A stretch of DNA of 25,128 nucleotides, taken from the NCBI GenBank assembly GCA_016200125.1, contig JACQFK010000149.1, positions 1-25,128 on the forward strand, in the 5' to 3' direction. The notes below the pieces were generated by a model. The model was not told where the DNA came from, searched no databases, and worked only from the letters and a program-made list of their open reading frames with translations. Each line of letters starts with the position of its first letter. Positions within the stretch are counted from its first letter, which is position 1. This document shows, in pieces, positions 1 through 8,798 of this stretch. Source of the DNA: Planctomycetota bacterium (GTDB taxonomy: Bacteria; Planctomycetota; MHYJ01; JACPRB01). Both the position numbers and the translations under genes were made by a program.

Positions 1-116
1 CCCTCCCGCCGCCCGCCCCATGGCACGCCAAGGTTCCCTACGCCTTCCTCGCCGTCGCGGGGGTGCTCGCGCTCCTCGTCCTCGAATGGCTTCTTTACCA
101 CCGCGGCGTGATCTGA
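1..116 (+). CDS. C-terminal end of a membrane protein (partial)
   Basis: The frame beginning at base 3 is open from the window edge to a TGA at 114-116. It encodes a short proline-rich stretch, then one strongly hydrophobic helix (YAFLAVAGVLALLVLEWLL), and ends YHRGVI. A final transmembrane helix followed by a short EWxLYHRxV-type tail is familiar from membrane-anchored von Willebrand-A/BatA or glutamine-amidotransferase-like proteins of Planctomycetota, but too little remains to name the family. It lies 13 bases upstream of the next gene on the same strand, so the two may be co-transcribed. The assignment as coding is fairly good; the function is unknown. Confidence 0.55.
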   Translation, partial: LPPPAPWHAKVPYAFLAVAGVLALLVLEWLLYHRGVI

Positions 117-129
117 TAGCTTTGAACCG

Positions 130-1887
130 ATGAGGCCGGGAGCGCGCACGGCTCTGCTGATCGGCATCGGTATCGCGGCACTCGCCCTTCTGGTCTACTT
201 CGCGATGCCCGCCCCCCTTCCGCCCCCGCCCGCCCCTCCGGCGCCCCCCGAGGTCCCCGTCGCGCTCGTCGACGACTACGCCGATCCCGACGAGGACGCC
301 GTCATGGAGGTCGAGGATCTCCTGGGCGACGTCGCGCGCCAGCTCAAGGAGAAGGCCTGGGGCGGCGTCCTTTACCATGTCGCGGGGGACTTCGAAGGCA
401 GTGCGTTCCTGCGCGAGCCGGAGGGGGAGGCGAAAGTCGTGGGCGGCGTCACGATCCGCGCCGGAGGCGCCGACGGGCGGACGCTCGACCGCGACGGCTT
501 CCGGAAGTCCCTCGAGGGCGTCGACCTCGACGACGTCGTCTTCAAGATCCCCGCCGCGAAGCTGCAGGGCGCGATGCTCGCCGGCCGTCTGAAGATCGAC
601 GCGCAGCAGGCGCGCGGCGGCACCGGGCGCCGCTGGGTGTCGCAGGGCGACGTTGAATTCGCCCGCCTGGGCGGCCGCTGGATGCTCCGCCGCTTCCGCG
701 CCACGGAGATCAAGACGGAGGAGGGCGCGCGGCGCTTCCTGGACGTGACGGTGCCGCTCGGCCTGCCGATCACGCCGGGCGACGACGACCGCGAGCGCGG
801 GACCATCACCTTCGGGCGCCTCTTCCTGGGCGGCATCGCCGCGGGCGACTTCGACGGCGACGGCCTGGTCGACCTCTACGTGCCGCAGGTCGGCCAGGAC
901 CTGCTGTTCCGGAACGTCGGCGGCAGGTTTGTCGAATGCGCGGCGGAGAAGGGCATCGTCGAGAACGACGCCGGCGCGTCGGCGATCTTCTTCGACTACG
1001 ACAACGACGGCCGCCTGGACCTGCTCGTGTCGAACTACGAGCCCGAGAAGCTCCGCGACCGGGCCACCGGGAGCTTGAAAGACAACGCGGGCCACCAGGC
1101 CCTGCGGCTCTACCACAACGACGGGGGGAAGTTCAGCGACGTCACCGTGAAGGCGGGCCTCCTGACGCGCGGGCCGGCGATGTCGGTCTGCGCCGCGGAC
1201 GTGAACGGCGACGGCCTCCTGGACATCTTCGTCTGCATGTACAAGGACGACTCGGTCGAGGATCCGCGCTTCTCCCAGGAGGTGCCGCAGATCGTCTGGG
1301 ACGCGCGCGACGGCGTGGCCAAACAGCTCTGGATCAACCAGGGGAACGGGACCTTCAAGGAGGAGGCGGCGAAGCGGGGCGTCGCCGACACGGGCTGGGG
1401 GCTCGCGGCGGCCTTCTGCGACTACGACGGCGACGGCCATCCCGACCTCTACCTGGCCAACGACTACGGCGAGCACCGTCTTTACCACAATCGCGGCGAC
1501 GGGACCTTCGAGGACGTGACGGCGAAGAGCGGCACCGCCGACACCGGGTTCGGCATGGGGGCCACCTGGGTCGACTATGACGGCGACGGCCTCCTCGACC
1601 TCTATGTCTCGAACATGTACTCGACGGCGGGGAACCGGATCCTGGCCCGGGGGCCGGGGAAGATGGCGCCCGAGCAGCACGCGAAGCTGCTCAAGATGGC
1701 CCACGGGAACACGCTCTTCCGCAACCGCGGCGACGGGACCTTCGAGAACGTGACGGAGAAGGCGGGGGTCGGCCGCGCGGGCTGGGCCTGGAGTTCGGCG
1801 GCCTATGACTACGACAACAGCGGCCATCCCCATCTGTACGTGGCCAATGGATTCCGGAGCTCGCCCTTCGCGACGTCGGACATATGA
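130..1887 (+). CDS. membrane-anchored FG-GAP/VCBS repeat protein (first part of an interrupted CRTAC1/ASPIC-type gene)
   Basis: The product starts with an uncleaved signal anchor (about residues 7-25), then a proline-rich linker and an unassigned domain to about residue 230. From about residue 238 it carries at least six FG-GAP/VCBS-type repeats with calcium-binding DxDxDGxxD loops (FDGDGLVD, YDNDGRLD, VNGDGLLD, YDGDGHPD, YDGDGLLD and a degenerate YDNSGHPH). Such repeats form an extracellular beta-propeller. The frame stops at a TGA (1885-1887), yet the same frame continues without shift into APFWRLV and then a typical ASPIC/UnbV domain. The product is therefore best read as the N-terminal two thirds of one 953-codon protein ending at 2991. 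The start at 130 is the ATG that places the hydrophobic anchor at the N-terminus; no strong ribosome site precedes it. Confidence 0.8.
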   Translation: MRPGARTALLIGIGIAALALLVYFAMPAPLPPPPAPPAPPEVPVALVDDYADPDEDAVMEVEDLLGDVARQLKEKAWGGVLYHVAGDFEGSAFLREPEGEAKVVGGVTIRAGGADGRTLDRDGFRKSLEGVDLDDVVFKIPAAKLQGAMLAGRLKIDAQQARGGTGRRWVSQGDVEFARLGGRWMLRRFRATEIKTEEGARRFLDVTVPLGLPITPGDDDRERGTITFGRLFLGGIAAGDFDGDGLVDLYVPQVGQDLLFRNVGGRFVECAAEKGIVENDAGASAIFFDYDNDGRLDLLVSNYEPEKLRDRATGSLKDNAGHQALRLYHNDGGKFSDVTVKAGLLTRGPAMSVCAADVNGDGLLDIFVCMYKDDSVEDPRFSQEVPQIVWDARDGVAKQLWINQGNGTFKEEAAKRGVADTGWGLAAAFCDYDGDGHPDLYLANDYGEHRLYHNRGDGTFEDVTAKSGTADTGFGMGATWVDYDGDGLLDLYVSNMYSTAGNRILARGPGKMAPEQHAKLLKMAHGNTLFRNRGDGTFENVTEKAGVGRAGWAWSSAAYDYDNSGHPHLYVANGFRSSPFATSDI

Positions 1888-1915
1888 GCGCCCTTCTGGC
1901 GCCTCGTGAAGGCGC
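1885..1915 (+). other. in-frame TGA followed by hairpins (possible recoding site or nonsense mutation)
   Basis: The TGA at 1885-1887 is the only stop in a frame otherwise open from 130 to 2991. Directly downstream are mutually exclusive GC-rich hairpins. One pairs GCGCCT (1899-1904) with AGGCGC (1910-1915) around a five-base loop CGTGA, 17 bases after the TGA. Another pairs 1888-1896 with 1908-1915 through one bulged C. The first agrees with the published general description of bacterial SECIS elements (short stem, G among the first two loop bases, loop 16-37 bases from UGA). High GC makes chance hairpins common, so this is suggestive only. Confidence 0.35.
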
Positions 1916-2991
1916 GGACGATCCACGGGGACAAGCCCCAGGCCGGCGTGCCGCTCACGAACACCTTCCATGACCATCTCCTGAAGATCATGAAATCGGA
2001 CGCGGGCAATCCGGAGGTCCAGAACCGCTACGACAAGGCGCTGGCGCGCGACCGCGAGCATCCGGGGCCCGACCTGTCGTTCAGCGGCAACGAGGCGAAC
2101 CCGCTCTTTCACCACACGGGCGCCGGCTTCGAGGAGATCGGGACGACGACGGGGATCTCGCGGACCGAGGACAGCCGCGGCTTCGTGCTCGTGGATCTCG
2201 ACGGCGACGGCGCGCTGGATGTCGTGATGCACAACTTCTTCCGCAATCCGCTGGTCGCGCTGCTCAACCGCGCGGCGGACAAGAAGGAGCGCTGGATCCG
2301 AATCCGGCTGCAGGGCAGGAAGTCGAACCGCTTCGGCATCGGCGCGCAGGTCACGGTGAACGGCCGGGTCCAGGAGCTCCCCTGCGGGACCGGCTATCTC
2401 TCGGGCAACGCGCCGGAGCTTCACTATGGACTGGGCAAGGACGAGCTCGCGGACGTCGCGATCCGCTGGCCCTCGGGCCTCAAGGAGGAGTACAAGCGGG
2501 TCGAGTCGAACCTGATCCACACGTTCGTGGAGGGCGATGCCGGGGCTCGCCGGGCGGAGAAGCCCCCGGTCCATCCGATCGAGCTTCCCGCGCCGGAGAA
2601 GCCGAAGCCTCCGCTGGACGTCCGTGCCCTGCTCAAGAAGTCGGCGACTCTCAAGGGCGATCCCGCGCCCGTCGGGGGCCCCGCGATCGCGGTCTTCTTC
2701 AGCACCGGCTGCCACGCCTGCGTCGAGGATCTGAAGCGCATGGGGGAGCTGGAGGAGCAGGCGAAGACGCTGGGGATCCGGCTCGCGTGGATCACGCTCG
2801 ACGCCGACGTGGCCCGGGTCGAGGAGGAGTTCCGGATCAACGCCGCGCCCGCGATGCCGCTGCAGCCCGGCCGCCTGCTCGAAGGCTGGGCGACGCCGAC
2901 CGTCTATTTGGTCGCGCCGGAACGGCTCGAGAAGTTCACGGGCCGCCACGCGGTGGCGGCGGCTTTCGCGGCCGCGGGAAAGAAACCGTAA
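1906..2991 (+). CDS. ASPIC/UnbV domain plus thioredoxin-like domain (second part of the interrupted gene)
   Basis: The listed start is the first GTG after the TGA, but coding sequence continues from 1888 (APFWRL precedes it), so this is probably not an independent gene. It has no signal peptide and no ribosome site. It contains one more FG-GAP-type repeat (LDGDGALDVV) and then a classical ASPIC/UnbV domain (NRFGIGAQVTV ... AIRWPSGLKEEYKRVESN) at about residues 125-210 of this part. After a proline-rich linker comes a thioredoxin-like domain with a CHAC (CxxC) motif at residues 269-272, followed by WATPTVYLV, matching the cis-proline region of thioredoxins. If translated as one protein with the upstream part, it would be a membrane-tethered propeller with a redox domain. 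Alone it would be a cytoplasmic fragment. Confidence 0.7.
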   Translation: MKARTIHGDKPQAGVPLTNTFHDHLLKIMKSDAGNPEVQNRYDKALARDREHPGPDLSFSGNEANPLFHHTGAGFEEIGTTTGISRTEDSRGFVLVDLDGDGALDVVMHNFFRNPLVALLNRAADKKERWIRIRLQGRKSNRFGIGAQVTVNGRVQELPCGTGYLSGNAPELHYGLGKDELADVAIRWPSGLKEEYKRVESNLIHTFVEGDAGARRAEKPPVHPIELPAPEKPKPPLDVRALLKKSATLKGDPAPVGGPAIAVFFSTGCHACVEDLKRMGELEEQAKTLGIRLAWITLDADVARVEEEFRINAAPAMPLQPGRLLEGWATPTVYLVAPERLEKFTGRHAVAAAFAAAGKKP

Positions 2992-4551
2992 GTGATGTCC
3001 CTCTCTCTTCCCTCGGCCGCGCTGCTCGCCGGAGTTCTCGGCTCGCTCCTGCTCCAGGGCGCGCCGGCCCGGCCCCCGAACATCCTCCTCATCTTCGCCG
3101 ACGACCAGCCCTACAAGACCCTGGGCTGCTACCCGGAGGCGCCCCGCTGGGTGCGGACGCCGAACATCGACAAGCTGGCGGCCGCGGGCGTCCGCTTCGA
3201 GCGCGCCTACCTGGGTTCCTGGTGCATGCCGTCGCGCGCGACCCTTCTCACCGGACGCCTGCCGCACGCCATCGAGTCGATGCGCATGGACGGCGAGTAT
3301 CCCGGCAGCAGCTACGATCCGGCGAAGGCCCCGTTCTGGCCCGCGGTGTTCCGGCGGAACGGCTACCACACGGCGCAGATCGGGAAGTGGCACACCGGCG
3401 TCGACACCGGCTTCGGCCGCGACTGGGACTACCAGGTCGTCTGGAACCGCCCGAAGCTCCCGAAGAACGCGGGTGCGTACTATACGGGACAGATCCTCGC
3501 GGTCAACGGCGTGGAGCGGGAGGCTCCCGAGCCGGAGTACTCCACCGACGCCTACACGCGCTGGGCCGGCGACTACATCCGCGGCAAGACCCGGGACGCG
3601 GGCAAGCCCTGGTACCTCTGGCTCTGTTACGCCGCCGTCCACGGCCCGACGACGCCGGCCGACCGCCACAAGGGCTCCTATCGGGGCGAGCCCGCCCCGC
3701 TGCCGGCGGACGTCTTCGGCCCGCGGCCCGGGAAGCCCGCGTATCTCGACAAGGTGCAGGCCTGGGGCCGCGGCCCGGACGGCGGTCCCCTGCTGATCGA
3801 CAAGGCGCCGCGAAAGTCCAATTTCGACCAGCAGACCTCGGGGCTTTCGCTTCAGGACTGGATCCGGCAGATGAACGAGTGCACCCGGGCCCTCGACGAG
3901 GGCGTGGGACGCGTCATCGACGCGCTGCGCGAGAGCGGCCAGCTGGAGAACACGCTCGTGGTCTACACGGCGGACCAGGGCTACGCGATGGGGGAGCACG
4001 GGCTCAACAGCAAGCTCGCGCCTTACGACGCGAGCTACGCCTCGCCCCTGATCGTGAGCCGCCCGGGCACGCTGCCCCAGGGCAAGGTCTGCTCCCGGTC
4101 GGTGAACTCCGCTGATCTCGTGGCGACCTTCTTCGCGGCCGCCGGCCTCAAACTTCCTTGGGCGATGCACGGCTACGACATGATGCCACTGCTCCTGGAC
4201 CCGCTGAACGGCGCCTGGGAGCATCCGACGCTCATGACCCACACCGGCCGCCACTACGGATCGAACACGAACGACCTGAGCCATGCCGCGAACGAGGAGC
4301 AGGGCGTGCCCTGGTGGGCGATGCTCCGCGACGGACGCTTCAAGTACGTCCGCTACCTGATCCCCGGCGAAGTCGAGGAGCTCTACGATCTCCAGGCCGA
4401 CCCGGATGAGCTGAAGAACCTCGCCCCGGATCCCGCCCAGGCGGAGCGCCTCGAGCGTCTCCGAGCCCGGACCGTCGAGGAACTCCGTCGCACGGAGGCG
4501 GGCTTCGCCGGCGCGCTCCCCGCCCCGTCCACGATGTCCGGCAAGCGCTGA
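2992..4551 (+). CDS. type I sulfatase (arylsulfatase family), exported
   Basis: This is a hydrolase of sulfate esters in the alkaline-phosphatase superfamily. The N-terminus is a signal peptide (about residues 1-26). NILLIFADD supplies metal-binding aspartates. The signature CMPSRATLLTG (Cys78-x-Pro-Ser-Arg82) marks the cysteine converted to formylglycine in type I sulfatases. GKWHTG and the TADQGYAMGEHG segment match further catalytic and metal-site motifs, and the C-terminus has the usual ELYDLQADPDELKNLA element. Its 519 residues are normal for the family. The start is GTG at 2992 or ATG at 2995, immediately after the upstream stop, with GGAAAG in the preceding gene as a possible ribosome site. 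It is probably co-transcribed with the FG-GAP/ASPIC gene. The substrate is unknown; sulfated polysaccharides are typical. No formylglycine-generating enzyme is in the window. Confidence 0.93.
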   Translation: MMSLSLPSAALLAGVLGSLLLQGAPARPPNILLIFADDQPYKTLGCYPEAPRWVRTPNIDKLAAAGVRFERAYLGSWCMPSRATLLTGRLPHAIESMRMDGEYPGSSYDPAKAPFWPAVFRRNGYHTAQIGKWHTGVDTGFGRDWDYQVVWNRPKLPKNAGAYYTGQILAVNGVEREAPEPEYSTDAYTRWAGDYIRGKTRDAGKPWYLWLCYAAVHGPTTPADRHKGSYRGEPAPLPADVFGPRPGKPAYLDKVQAWGRGPDGGPLLIDKAPRKSNFDQQTSGLSLQDWIRQMNECTRALDEGVGRVIDALRESGQLENTLVVYTADQGYAMGEHGLNSKLAPYDASYASPLIVSRPGTLPQGKVCSRSVNSADLVATFFAAAGLKLPWAMHGYDMMPLLLDPLNGAWEHPTLMTHTGRHYGSNTNDLSHAANEEQGVPWWAMLRDGRFKYVRYLIPGEVEELYDLQADPDELKNLAPDPAQAERLERLRARTVEELRRTEAGFAGALPAPSTMSGKR

Positions 4552-4623
4552 CGGGCGCCACATTTCTTATGCAATCTTGAGAAGCTCCCACCCCGGGAAA
4601 CGAGGCGAGCGTAGAGTAGACAG

Positions 4624-7491
4624 GTGCAGTTGCGGGCCGAGCGCACAGTCTTGGCGGCGGTTTGGAGCGGGCGCGGGCTTCGAACCGCGCTCGTCTTCTC
4701 GGTTCTCATTTCCGCCGCGCTCGCCGCCCCCGGCGCCGACCCCCTTCATGACCGCATCGACAAGGCCGTTGAATCCGCCTTCGTCGGCATCCCGGGACCC
4801 CTGATCGACGACGGCGCCTTCCTCCGCCGCCTCACCCTCGACCTGACCGGCCGCATCCCCTCGGCGCGCGAGGCCCGCGCCTTCCTCGACGATCCCGCTC
4901 CCGACAAGCGGACCCGGCTCGTCGACCGGCTCCTCGCGAGCCCCGAGCACGTCCGCTTCCTCGCCACCACCTTCGACGTCTGGCTCATGGAGCGCCGCGG
5001 CGACAAGCACGTCAAGACCGACGAGTGGCGCGCCTACCTCGTGGCCTTCTTCAAGGCCAACCGGCCCTACAACGAGCTCGCCCGCGAGATCCTGGGCTCC
5101 GACGGATCGGATCCCGCCAAGCGGCCCGCCTCGAAGTTCACGCTTGACCGCGACGTGGCCCCCGACGCGCTGACGCGCGACGTGGGCCGCATGTTCTTCG
5201 GAATGGACCTCCAGTGCGCCCAGTGCCACGACCACCCGCGCATCGACGACTATCTCCAGCGCGACTACTACGGCCTCTACGCCTTCCTGAGCCGCGCCTC
5301 CCTCTTCCAGCCGGACGCGAAGAAGCCCGCGGTCGTGATGGAGAAGCCCGACGGCGACGTGGCCTTCAAGTCGGTGTTCACGAAGGCCGAGGGAGCCACC
5401 CGGCCGCGCATGCCCGACGGCCTGGAGATCGACGAGCCGTCCTTCGCGAAGGGCGACGAGTACCAGGTGAAGCCGGACCCCAAGGACAAGACCCTGCGGC
5501 CGGTCCCCAAGTTCAGCCGCCGGTCCGAGCTCGCGCGCCTCACGGGGGAGGGGGCCAGCCGCGCCTTCAACCGGAACGTGGCCAACCGCCTCTGGGCCCA
5601 CATGATGGGCCGCGGCCTGGTCGAGCCGCTCGACCTCCACCACGCCGACAACCCCGCCTCCCATCCCGAACTGCTCGACCTGCTCGGGACGGAGTTCGCC
5701 GCGATGAAGTACGACGTCCGCGCCTTCCTCCGCGAGCTGGCGCTGACGCGCACCTATCAGCGGGGCATCGACATGCCGGCGACCCTCGCCGATCCGTCGA
5801 CGGGCTCCCCGGAGCAGCTCGCGGCGCTCGACGCGGAAGCCGGCCGCCGCAAGGAGCTCTCGACGCGGGCCGACGAGGCCATGAAGAAGGCCGCGCAGGA
5901 GCTCGACGCGGCGAGAAAGAGCGCGGGCGCGGTCGCCGCCGAGGTGGCGAAGGCCGACGCCGCGACGGTGGAGGCGAAGAAGGCGAATGACGCCGCCGCG
6001 GCCCTGCGCGACGCCGCGAAGAAGACTCTGGCGGCGCGCGAGGACCTGCTCAAGAGCATTTCCGAAGCCGCCCAGAAGGCGAAGGAGGCCGCAGCCCGGC
6101 TGGCCGACGACAAGGAGCTCGCCGCCGCGGCGGCGACCTTCGAGGCGCGGGCGGGCAAGCTGACGGCGGAAGTGGCCGCCGTTCAAAAGGACGCGGCGGA
6201 GAAGACGGCGGCCGCGGCCGCGAAGGCGGAAGGGCTGGCGGCGGCGGAGAAGAACGCGTCCGTCGCGCGGGCCCGGCTCGCGGAGGCGAACGCGGGCATC
6301 CGGACCCTCTTCGGCGCGGAGCTCCAGGCGGAAGCGCGGATGAGGGAGACGAAGGCCGCGGCGATCCAGGCGGCGGCCCGCGCGCGCGACACCCGGGCGA
6401 TCGTGGAGTACGGCGCGCTCCAGGCCTCGGCCCTCCAGTCCCGGGAGACGCTCAAGCGGATCCGGTCGGAGCTCGCCGCCGCCCGCGACGCCGTCGCGAA
6501 GCTGCCCTCCGAGCTGCCCGCCCGGGAGGCCCGGGTGGCGGAAACGAGGCAGGCGCTGGAGGCGGCCGCGCAGGCGCAGGACCAGGCGCGGCGGGAGCTC
6601 GAGGCTAAGGACGAGGCGCGTCGCGCCGTCGCGGACGCCTCGGCGAAGGCGGACGAAGTGGCCCAGAAGGCCCCCCAGGACGCGGAGCTGGTGGCGACCG
6701 CCGCGAAGGTCAAGGCGCGGAAGGACGCGATCGGCGCCGAAGTCGCCGAGCTGAAGAAGGCCGCGGCGGCGCGGGCCGAGGCGCGGCGGAAGGCGGCGGA
6801 GGCCCTGGCGGCCGCCGAGCGGGCGCGCGACGACCTGGCCGGCGCGAAGCAGCGGATCGCGGTCCTGGAGACGCAGCTCAAGCCGGCGACCGAGAAGGAA
6901 GAGACGGACCGGGCGCGGAGGAACGAGTCCTTCGCCCGGCTCACGACGATCTGCACGAGCCGTTTCGCCGTCGCGGTGCTCGATCCCCTCACCCCCGAGC
7001 AGATCTGCTGGAGCATGATGCAGGCGACGGGCGTCGTGGACCTGCAGCGGGCGGCGGCGGAGGCGGAGTTCGCGAAGAAGACGCCGGCCCTCCCGGACGC
7101 GGAGCGGACCGCCTTCGTCGAGGGCGCCGTCCAGGCGAAGCTCGGCGGCAACGAAGCCGCCTTCGTGAAGGTCTTCGGCGCGGCCCCCGGCCAGCCGCAG
7201 GACGAGTTCTACGCGACGGTCGACCAGGCGCTCTTCCTCGAGAACGGCGGGCTGGTGCGCGGCTGGCTCGCGCCCTCGGGGGAGAACCTGACGGCCCGGC
7301 TCCTGAAGCTCGAGAATCCGCAGGAGCTCGCGCGCGAGCTCTACCTCGCCATGTACACGCGGCCGCCCTCGGACCGGGAGCGGGACGAGGTGCTGCGCCA
7401 CCTTGCGGCGCGGCCCCAGGCCCGCCTCGCGGCGGTCCAGGAAATCGTGTGGGCCATGCTGACCTCGGTCGAGTTCCGCTTCAAGCATTAG
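4624..7491 (+). CDS. DUF1549/DUF1553 exported protein with a large coiled-coil insertion
   Basis: After a signal peptide (about residues 19-38), residues 40-230 form a DUF1549 (PSCyt2-type) domain with LRRLTLDLTGRIPS, LLASPEHVRF and the QCAQCHDHP motif (Cys198, Cys201, His202). The last is a CxxCH that could bind haem but is conserved in this domain family. DUF1553 begins at about residue 300 (RAFNRNVANRLWAHMMGRGLVEP) and ends after LTPEQICWSMMQATG and LYLAMYTRPPSDRERDEVLRHL. Between DUF1553 residues about 395 and 770 lies an Ala/Lys/Glu/Arg-rich helical stretch with heptad-like character that is not part of the usual domain. In Planctomycetota this family is normally encoded beside a DUF1501 protein, as here (11 bases apart). 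The biochemical role is unknown; exported polymer breakdown is often guessed. GTG at 4624 is the chosen start, and TTG 4630 is possible. Confidence 0.9.
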   Translation: MQLRAERTVLAAVWSGRGLRTALVFSVLISAALAAPGADPLHDRIDKAVESAFVGIPGPLIDDGAFLRRLTLDLTGRIPSAREARAFLDDPAPDKRTRLVDRLLASPEHVRFLATTFDVWLMERRGDKHVKTDEWRAYLVAFFKANRPYNELAREILGSDGSDPAKRPASKFTLDRDVAPDALTRDVGRMFFGMDLQCAQCHDHPRIDDYLQRDYYGLYAFLSRASLFQPDAKKPAVVMEKPDGDVAFKSVFTKAEGATRPRMPDGLEIDEPSFAKGDEYQVKPDPKDKTLRPVPKFSRRSELARLTGEGASRAFNRNVANRLWAHMMGRGLVEPLDLHHADNPASHPELLDLLGTEFAAMKYDVRAFLRELALTRTYQRGIDMPATLADPSTGSPEQLAALDAEAGRRKELSTRADEAMKKAAQELDAARKSAGAVAAEVAKADAATVEAKKANDAAAALRDAAKKTLAAREDLLKSISEAAQKAKEAAARLADDKELAAAAATFEARAGKLTAEVAAVQKDAAEKTAAAAAKAEGLAAAEKNASVARARLAEANAGIRTLFGAELQAEARMRETKAAAIQAAARARDTRAIVEYGALQASALQSRETLKRIRSELAAARDAVAKLPSELPAREARVAETRQALEAAAQAQDQARRELEAKDEARRAVADASAKADEVAQKAPQDAELVATAAKVKARKDAIGAEVAELKKAAAARAEARRKAAEALAAAERARDDLAGAKQRIAVLETQLKPATEKEETDRARRNESFARLTTICTSRFAVAVLDPLTPEQICWSMMQATGVVDLQRAAAEAEFAKKTPALPDAERTAFVEGAVQAKLGGNEAAFVKVFGAAPGQPQDEFYATVDQALFLENGGLVRGWLAPSGENLTARLLKLENPQELARELYLAMYTRPPSDRERDEVLRHLAARPQARLAAVQEIVWAMLTSVEFRFKH

Positions 7492-7501
7492 GAGACGGAC
7501 G

Positions 7502-8794
7502 ATGAACTGCCAACCCGGATGCGGCTCGGAAGAGCACCTCATCGCGCGGCGGAAGTTCCTGGGCGGCCTCGCCCTGGGCGCCGGCGTCATGGTGACGGGC
7601 ATGGGCAACCTCGCGCCCACGGCGCTCGCGCGCCAGCTCGGCAAGAGCCAGAAGCGGATGATCGTGATCGACATGCACGGCGGGCTGAGCCAGCTCGAGA
7701 GCTGGGATCCCAAGCCCGGCACCGACACGGGCGGGCCCTTCCGCGCGATCCCGACCTCGGTGCCCGGCACCCACATCAGCGAGCTGCTGCCGCAGACCGC
7801 GAAGCAGATGCACCACCTGTCGCTGGTCCGCGGCATCAACACGAAGAACGACGACCACGGCAAGGGCACCTACATGACGATGACGGGCCGGCGGCAGACG
7901 CCGGCGACGGAGTACCCGGAGATCGGCGCCGTCGTCGCCCGTTCGCTCGACTCCGACGACAAGGCCCTGCCCGGCCACATCAAGATCCGTCCCAGCGGCG
8001 GCGGGGGCGGCCGCAGCGCCGACTCGGCCTATCTCGGGCCCCGCTTCGCGAGCATCGTCCTGGGCGAGGGGAAGGCCCCGGAGAACACGGCCTGCCCGGC
8101 CGACCTGACGGAGGAGTCGTCGAAGCTGCGCGAGGAGTTCCGCCGCGCGCTGAACGACCACTTCCTGGAGCGGCGCCGGACGGCCGAGACGGACGCCTAC
8201 ACCCAGAGCTACGAGCAGGCCCAGGAGTTCGTGAAGCAGCGCGACATCTTCGACATCACCAAGGAGCCCGAGCAGGACCAGAAGCGCTACGGCCTCCACG
8301 ACTTCGGCCGCCACTGCCTGCTCGCGCGGCGCCTGCTCGAGAAGGGCATCACCTTCGTCCAGGTGCGCCACTCGAACTACGACACCCACAACGAGAACTT
8401 CAACTTCCACATCGAGCAGCTGGGCGAGTTCGACGGGCCCTTCGCGACGCTGGTCGCGGATCTTGCCGAGCGGGGGATGCTCGACAGCACGCTGATCGTC
8501 GTGCTCTCCGAGTTCGGCCGCACGCCGAAGATCAACCAGTACTACGGGCGCGACCACTGGGGCAAGGCCTGGTCCATCTGTCTGGGAGGCGCGGGGATCG
8601 TGCGCGGCGGCGTGATCGGCAAGACCAACAAGAACGGCACGGAGGTGACGGAGCGCGAGGTCGACGCCGGCCACCTCTTCCACACGTACCTGCGGGCGCT
8701 GGGGCTGAAGTCGACGGCCAATTTTCTGATCGCCGGGAAGAAGATGCCGGTGGCCGATCCGGCCTTCGACGCGATCCCGGAGCTGCTGGCGTAA
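7502..8794 (+). CDS. DUF1501 family protein, Tat-exported
   Basis: The N-terminus contains a twin-arginine signal (ARRKFLGG, then a hydrophobic alanine/glycine stretch ending near residue 43), so it is probably exported folded. The body is a DUF1501 domain, related to the alkaline-phosphatase/sulfatase superfamily. It shows MIVIDMHGGLSQLESWDPKPG, LVRGIN, NYDTHNENF, LIVVLSEFGRTPKIN and GRDHWGKAWSICLGG, with the histidines and aspartates expected for metal binding. Its 430 residues are usual for the family. The AGGAG ribosome site (7490-7494) overlaps the stop of the DUF1549/1553 gene, seven bases before the ATG, so the two are transcribed and probably translated together. Function is uncharacterised; it is a standard partner of DUF1549/DUF1553 proteins. 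Confidence 0.93.
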   Translation: MNCQPGCGSEEHLIARRKFLGGLALGAGVMVTGMGNLAPTALARQLGKSQKRMIVIDMHGGLSQLESWDPKPGTDTGGPFRAIPTSVPGTHISELLPQTAKQMHHLSLVRGINTKNDDHGKGTYMTMTGRRQTPATEYPEIGAVVARSLDSDDKALPGHIKIRPSGGGGGRSADSAYLGPRFASIVLGEGKAPENTACPADLTEESSKLREEFRRALNDHFLERRRTAETDAYTQSYEQAQEFVKQRDIFDITKEPEQDQKRYGLHDFGRHCLLARRLLEKGITFVQVRHSNYDTHNENFNFHIEQLGEFDGPFATLVADLAERGMLDSTLIVVLSEFGRTPKINQYYGRDHWGKAWSICLGGAGIVRGGVIGKTNKNGTEVTEREVDAGHLFHTYLRALGLKSTANFLIAGKKMPVADPAFDAIPELLA

Positions 8795-8798
8795 ACCT

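Noticed and set aside
1885..2991. Whole-genome reassignment of TGA to an amino acid
   Set aside because: Several intact genes here, for example the sulfatase and the kinase, end properly in TGA, so TGA is a stop in general.
4567..7869. 1100-codon open frame on the minus strand opposite the DUF1549/1553 gene
   Set aside because: It is an arginine-, glycine- and leucine-rich low-complexity translation with no domain, opposite a gene with clear domains. Long antisense frames are common in GC-rich coding DNA.
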